DNA from: Salvator merianae
Taxonomy: Eukaryota; Chordata; Lepidosauria; Squamata; Teiidae
Direction: 5' to 3'
Length of the DNA: 64,000 nucleotides
NCBI GenBank assembly: GCA_003586115.2
Contig: QVOM02000073.1
Coordinates: 35,344,305 to 35,408,304 of the forward strand
Position 1 is the stretch's first letter. Each line of letters starts with the position of its first letter. The position numbers and the translations under genes were made by a program. Shown in pieces: positions 59,552-64,000 of the stretch. The notes under the pieces are model-generated. The model did no database searches. It worked only from the letters and a program-made list of their open reading frames with translations, and was not told the origin of the DNA.

Positions 59552-59747
59552 CAAGATCAGCAATGGAAAGAGCATTCCAGTCTCAGCCAATCCCAAACAA
59601 TCTTATTATGGGGTTAAGAAGAGAAAGCTATCTTCTCTTCCTCCTCAAGGGCAGAACGCAAACCTACAAAGGAAAGGGAACAAGTACACTCAGTTTAAAA
59701 TTCTCACATAAGTCTCTGGTCACTCTAAGAACACGTAACAGGAACAA
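59552..59747. other. Unassigned spacer between two MITEs
   Basis: Nothing recognised. Confidence 0.4.
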
Positions 59748-60224
59748 GAGATCTGTTTGCACCTACCTTCATGGGAGTGATAGGAAGTTCACTAAACAGG
59801 ACTGTCTGCACATTGACACCACTGATGGCACATCCGACAGCACTCACAATTGTTCCTAGATGTTCCTAACTGTGGACAACTAAACTGCTGTCCATAGCTT
59901 GATCAGGAGCAGCTAGTGAGCTCCTGGTCGGCAGTGTTCACAATCTCTTCTGGGTACAACACTGTGAGTGGGTGTGGCAGAGTGGCTGCAGCTGCACAGT
60001 CGCGCGCCACATCCTGATTACTATGCCAATATGTGGGCACACACCGGATGTTGCTGTGGCTGTTGCCTTGGCGATGCAGTCAGCCCTGGTAAGGCCATCT
60101 GCACTTCAAGTGCTAGTGGTGTGGTTTAGGCCTTTACCAGCCCTTAGAGTACAAATGGTCACCTCTATGCCTAATCCTTACCAGCATAGTATACCATACC
60201 AGGCCATTAGGTTTGAACAGACCC
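59748..60224. mobile_element. About 477-bp MITE, family B-related
   Basis: Left AGATCTGTTTGCACCTACC and right GGTTTGAACAGACCC are imperfect inverted ends. The interior has GATCAGGAGCAGC-tagt-GAGCTCCTGGTC and CTGCACAGTCGCGCGCCAC, similar to family B. The boundary on the left is uncertain by a few bases. Confidence 0.5.
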
Positions 60225-60426
60225 AAGGCTTTTGCAGGAATATGGCCCAAACTTACATGTGTTCATATAATTCACTTTTAGACTATCAGCTCAGCAAATA
60301 AGGTAATCTAAACAGCAATCACTTTCTTAGAATAGGATTAAAGTGAAAAGCCAGATTTCTTGTACAGAGATACAGAGCACAAACAGTCCAACAGGATATA
60401 TGCACCTTAGAACTGTGCATAGAACA

Positions 60427-60500
60427 CAGTTGCCCCTCTGTATCTGCAAGGTTCCTACAAAACTATGAGAATCGCAAAAATGAGAAAGGCAAAGGACGAA
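60427..60500 (+). mobile_element. Tigger-like end fragment
   Basis: CAGTTGCCCCTCTGTATCTGC, then AGGTTCCTACAAAAC resembles a Tigger terminus. No right end was found. Confidence 0.35.
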
Positions 60501-60527
60501 AGAGGCAGCAGACAGGACAGCATGTAT

Positions 60528-60553
60528 ACACACACACACACACACACACACAC
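60528..60553. repeat. (CA)n microsatellite
   Basis: About 12 CA units. Confidence 0.95.
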
Positions 60554-61241
60554 CTGTAGAAGGAACAAGAGAGTACGTTAAGCAGGAAAGGAGACAGCAG
60601 GTGATAGTAGGTGGGCAAAATATGTTAAAAGTAAGGACGGAAGTGAAAAACCAACAGTTAAATAAGCAAAGAGAGCAGGAGGGAAAAACAGGCTGCAAGG
60701 AATACAACCAGAACACCACAGAACAAAATAATAGCCAACCACATTGGTTATGAATATGTTGGTTGCCACACAAAGAGTATGTGAATTTTGTTTATACAGA
60801 ATTCATGAACACAGAAGATGACTGTATTAAGATTAGTTACATGTTGTGGTTGTTTGTTTTTTAAAAAACTCAGTCACTTTGAAAGGATTCATTTGATTAT
60901 AAAAAGGAAGAAGATAAACCCATTGTAAACACATGCATGTGAACATACACAACCTCTTCCCCGCTAACTTACAACCTGTCCCTCGCTTAGGAGATGTACA
61001 AATCACATGCTCAGTCAGTTCTGGTTAAGGCTGCTTAAGGTCAGGGCATTCTCCCCACTGTTCTCGCTAGAAACTTGTTTGGAAGTTATCTTTTCCAGAA
61101 ATTTTATTTTCTGGGCTGTGAGAAGAAAATGAGGTAGATATCATCTGCAGGACACTGAGAGCCTGGGGGGCTGATACAAAATGAAAAAGAGTGCCTGACT
61201 AGGCATAATGTTAGATTTACCAGGCAAAGAAAAGACCGGAT
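60554..61241. other. Unassigned intronic sequence
   Basis: Nothing recognised. Confidence 0.35.
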
Positions 61242-61517
61242 TTACCTGGGATTTTGAAGTGTGTGTAGGGACTTCAAAGTCAAGCTGACTGCCTGGCTTT
61301 GCAACCCTGCAGCCTGGAAATGCCACTCCGGGGCTGCAGCTGCAGCCGGCTGGGTAGACTTTTTACGCTCATCCAGAGAAACTGTTACGCTATCAGCAAC
61401 ATATTGTTCCACTGGTGGCTCGTATGGATGTAACTCAAGTTTTGAAATGTCTGGTCCTGCTATCGCTAGCTGATAGACTTTCCATATGTCCATTTGGGCC
61501 CTTATACCTGGTCTCAT
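61242..61517 (-). other. Unrecognised 91-codon ORF ending at a possible splice donor
   Basis: The frame starts with ATG at 61517, shortly after a stop. It reads RAQMDIWKVYQLAIAGPDI, then ELHPYEPPVEQYVADSV and SLDERKK, then an Ala/Pro stretch, and ends CCCAGG-TAA. The last bases CCCAG/GTAAAT also make a good splice donor. The middle part looks like real protein text (a Pro-Tyr-Glu-Pro-Pro stretch, balanced residues). I cannot name a family. It may be a retrocopy, a transposon ORF or an exon; no clear acceptor is seen upstream. Confidence 0.25.
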
Positions 61518-62336
61518 TTTTATGGGCTTTTAACTTAGATTCTTGGATTTAACCAGGACGAGGAGGAACAGACAAAATGAGCCAAGAAGGGGAGAAGAGA
61601 GGGAGCTTAGAGAGAATGGAAAGGAAGGATAAAGGTCAGAGAAGACTCTGCATTGGGCAGAAGTTAACCCTTCCTGCATTCATTTACCAGACAGCATCAA
61701 TGAGCTTCTGGGACCGTCAGATGCCAATTCCCTCTACTCTATCTTGCTTGAACATGACAGTCTGTAATGCATCTATGAAGTAGCATATGATGCGTCATAA
61801 TCTAACACTGTCCTTATCCCATGGCAAAAAAACCCCACCTTAAATAGTTTGCACACATGAACTGCAAAAGAGCCATATTGCAAGGTAGTAATGAACAGGA
61901 AATGGAAGAAGTAAAACACAACCCTGTTACTCAAGTTATCTTTCAACTTGTTTGCTTTCAAAGGGTATTGATTAAAGTTGGACAAAGGATACTTTAAAAG
62001 AAGGCTCCTCTTAGTAGTATTCTTCTATGGGCCTTCCTCCTAAATGCCATCAAATTATACCTGCCTCCACAGAGTTAATTAAAACATAGACACAGACAGA
62101 AAGAAAGATCCAGTGGTTGCTGATACCAAAAGGACTCATTCTTTTTTTATATACCATTTGTTTTTTTAAGAATGTGCACTGGGATTATCATATAAATGCC
62201 AGCCTTTTCCTCATATGACACCTTTTTTGCCTGGGGGGGGGGGCTTCAAGAGAGACCGGTGACAGTCATGCACAAGTCATCTTTCTTTATATCTTGCTCT
62301 ATTAGAAGAGTACATTTGGTGCCACCGTGAAGTCAC
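61518..62336. other. Unassigned intronic sequence
   Basis: Purine-rich patch at 61560-61640 and a poly-G run near 62236-62243. No feature otherwise. Confidence 0.35.
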
Positions 62337-62668
62337 TATTATCACTGTGGTGATAACAACCAACCTAGATAGCTTTAAGAAAGGGTTACACAAATTCATG
62401 GAGGACAGGTGTATCAATGGCTACTAGAATGGATGCCTAGGTACCACCTCTAGATTGGAGAGATAGTCAGGATTCCTCTAAAGGCCATCTGAAGGCAATT
62501 GAGAGCACGTGAAGGTTTTGCCTTTGGCTGCATCCAGACATAGCTTACTTATTCTGCCATATTTGGATATTCCGGAATATCCATATTGATGGACTACTGT
62601 GTGAGACAGAATGGTGGAATAGATGGGCTGTGGCCTGATCCAGCAGGACTCCTGTTATGCTCTTATGT
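62337..62668 (+). mobile_element. CR1-like LINE 3' end (copy 6), interrupted
   Basis: Coding remnant (AGCTTTAAGAAAGGGTTACAC, AAATTCATGGAGGACAGG) and 3' UTR up to GTGAAGGTTTTGCCTTT at 62525. Foreign sequence follows to about 62591, and then the CR1 resumes at TGTGTGAGACAGAATGGTGG and ends CTCCTGTTATGCTCTTATG. The usual TTCTGCTTGAGAATGCCCAG part is missing. Confidence 0.8.
62526..62591. mobile_element. Short foldback insert inside the CR1 tail
   Basis: Starts GGCTGCATCCAGACATAGC, like the GGCTGTGTTCAGAC end at 54534, and contains the palindrome GGATATTCCGGAATATCC. It appears to be a deleted MITE remnant that replaced part of the CR1 3' UTR. Confidence 0.45.
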
Positions 62669-64000
62669 TAAGGAATAAATCTTGTTTTTGTGTCATGCTG
62701 AAAAATGAAGTATGAACTCTGATATTATTATTGTTGCGTTTCATTTTTAGGTCAGTTGATATTTATGAATATGACGTGTGCTTTTGGAAGCACCTATGTA
62801 AAAATCACTGGATCTACAGCTGCCTCGTCTGTGACCTCTGACCCCTTGATACAGTTTATGATACTCTGGAGATCTGAGGGGACTATGACCTATAAAACCA
62901 TATAACAGTCCTTGTGAATCAATGCTTTATATTCATATCTATTGCAATCCTTTGCCATCCAGCTATGGATATGAGACTGTCAGGATTTAATTTGTGCATA
63001 TGGTTCTGATCTGCAACTTGACAGTTGTTCTAAGCATCCCATATGAAAACTGCCAAGACTATGAGAATCTGTAGACTACATCAGTGTTTCTTATACTGTC
63101 AAAATATGTTCTAGTAATAATTTTAAAATTTTTCTCGGTGACGGCCGTGCTACGAAATATGTGACTCATGGTCATTATAGTTCAGTCCATGCGCACAAAA
63201 ATGAACTGTGTTTTGAGAGTGGTTTCATCAACATCCAGCATGATTTCATGTTGCTTGCCACAACAACACCAAACACTGTTAGTTCCATGATTTTTTCAGT
63301 TCAGTCTATGGAGATAGATGCAACAGATGATTTGATGTTGCCTTTGGGATACTCTATACATTTAGAGGGTCAAGAAGGTCTGTACATCGAACCCATATAC
63401 CACAGCAGAAGATGGAAGATGATTTTTAAACTTAAATCTGTAATTTTACAGTGTTTTTGCCAAGATTCTTTGTGAAATCCAGAGGATTTGCAAAGTTTCC
63501 TGTTTTTGGAACATGGTAGCGCATGATCAATCATTTTGGTACAGGTTCACACGCATACCTGCATTTGGCAGTGCTTGGGGAAACACAGGTCAGTGAACAC
63601 ATGAGACTCTGTGTCAGTGAGCCATGATGTACATCCATATTTTTGTGCCATAGTGTGGCATCAAGACTTGAATCCATGATTTTTTAAATCCATCAGTCCA
63701 AGAACATGGGTGTGTTTTGTGATTTAATGATGATTTTGTACAGATTCCTAAGACCAATACAGATACATTCTGCATTTTTTTTTCTGTCTACTCTGATCTG
63801 TCTAAGGGGCTCTAAGCTTCTAAAACTCAGGAGACAAATTTGTAAACTGGTGTTACAGTCTTTCCTTTGTGGCACTTACCCTATAGAATGCTTTGCTATT
63901 ACGCTATTTTAGCATATGTGTAGCAGCTCTCAGGGCTTTGAAAGTTTCTGCTTCCTTCAGCCCTTTTCATGTGTCCCCTCTTCCTCACAGAAGCATCAAA
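62669..64000. other. Unassigned intronic sequence to the window end
   Basis: ORF of 104 codons at 63161-63475 without motif or splice pair. No repeat recognised. Confidence 0.35.

Larger units (their letters stand above)
17652..64000 (-). other. PPARGC1B: PPARGC1B upstream intron (intron 1), partial
   Basis: On the minus strand everything to the right of the exon acceptor should be the intron that precedes it. I searched by eye for an exon encoding the short N-terminus (acidic, with an SSFFLNYL-like motif in mammals) and for the miR-378 hairpin that mammals carry in this intron. I saw neither. At least 46 kb of intron is therefore implied, which fits the long first intron of mammalian PPARGC1B. 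The intron is dominated by transposon fragments, listed separately. Confidence 0.7.

Noticed and set aside
1..64000. CRISPR array, operon, phage or bacterial defence system
   Set aside because: No short regular direct repeats with spacers, no ribosome-binding patterns and no dense coding. The sequence is plainly vertebrate intron.

Overview
This window looks like intronic DNA from a vertebrate genome, most probably a lepidosaur (a squamate lizard or relative). It is AT-rich and CpG-poor, with no operons and no long ORFs. It is full of reptile-style repeats: CR1/L3-like LINE 3' ends finishing in TTCTTATGTTCTTATG, L2-like reverse transcriptase fragments, a 5'-truncated L1, tRNA-headed SINEs, palindromic foldback elements, and many short DNA transposons with GGGCC... 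termini. The species call rests on recalled repeat style, not on a search.

Only one protein-coding exon can be named with confidence. It is a 177-bp, phase 0-0 exon on the minus strand at 17475-17651. It encodes the acidic N-terminal stretch of PPARGC1B (PGC-1 beta) and has good splice sites on both sides. The gene runs right to left, so 17652-64000 should be its first long intron (the one before this exon) and 1-17474 the next intron. I found neither the initiator exon nor the next exon, so both probably lie outside the window. I also did not see miR-378, which sits in the first intron of this gene in mammals.

Layout. 1-4.5 kb: a 220-bp TTA-flanked MITE, an L2 fragment, and a 554-bp N gap (2651-3204) flanked by two copies of the same 860 bp differing at one base, most likely unmerged contig ends. 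The right-hand copy contains a complete CpG-rich MITE. 4.9-8.6 kb: four more MITEs and half of a foldback. 9-17 kb: unassigned sequence with stacked hairpins, two CR1 tails, an exact 297-bp tandem duplication and one exon-like antisense block. 16.9-18.1 kb: diverged repeat units on both sides of the PPARGC1B exon. 20-36 kb: a Tigger-like element, a tRNA-SINE, MITEs including the inverted sister of the CpG-rich one, a 396-bp TAA-flanked foldback and L2/CR1 fragments. 36-53 kb: SINEs, MITEs, L2 pieces in both orientations and CR1 tails. 54.5-60.2 kb: an 823-bp TTA-flanked MITE directly beside a reptile foldback, the L1 fragment and two more MITEs. 60-64 kb: a microsatellite, an unrecognised 91-codon ORF ending at a GT, and a CR1 tail with a foldback insert.

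I found no new enzymatic or defence system. The most notable structure is the set of 14 MITEs or fragments that share ends and, in most complete copies, a 3-bp target duplication (TTA, TAA, AAA, TTT or AAT). That pattern fits a PIF/Harbinger-type origin.
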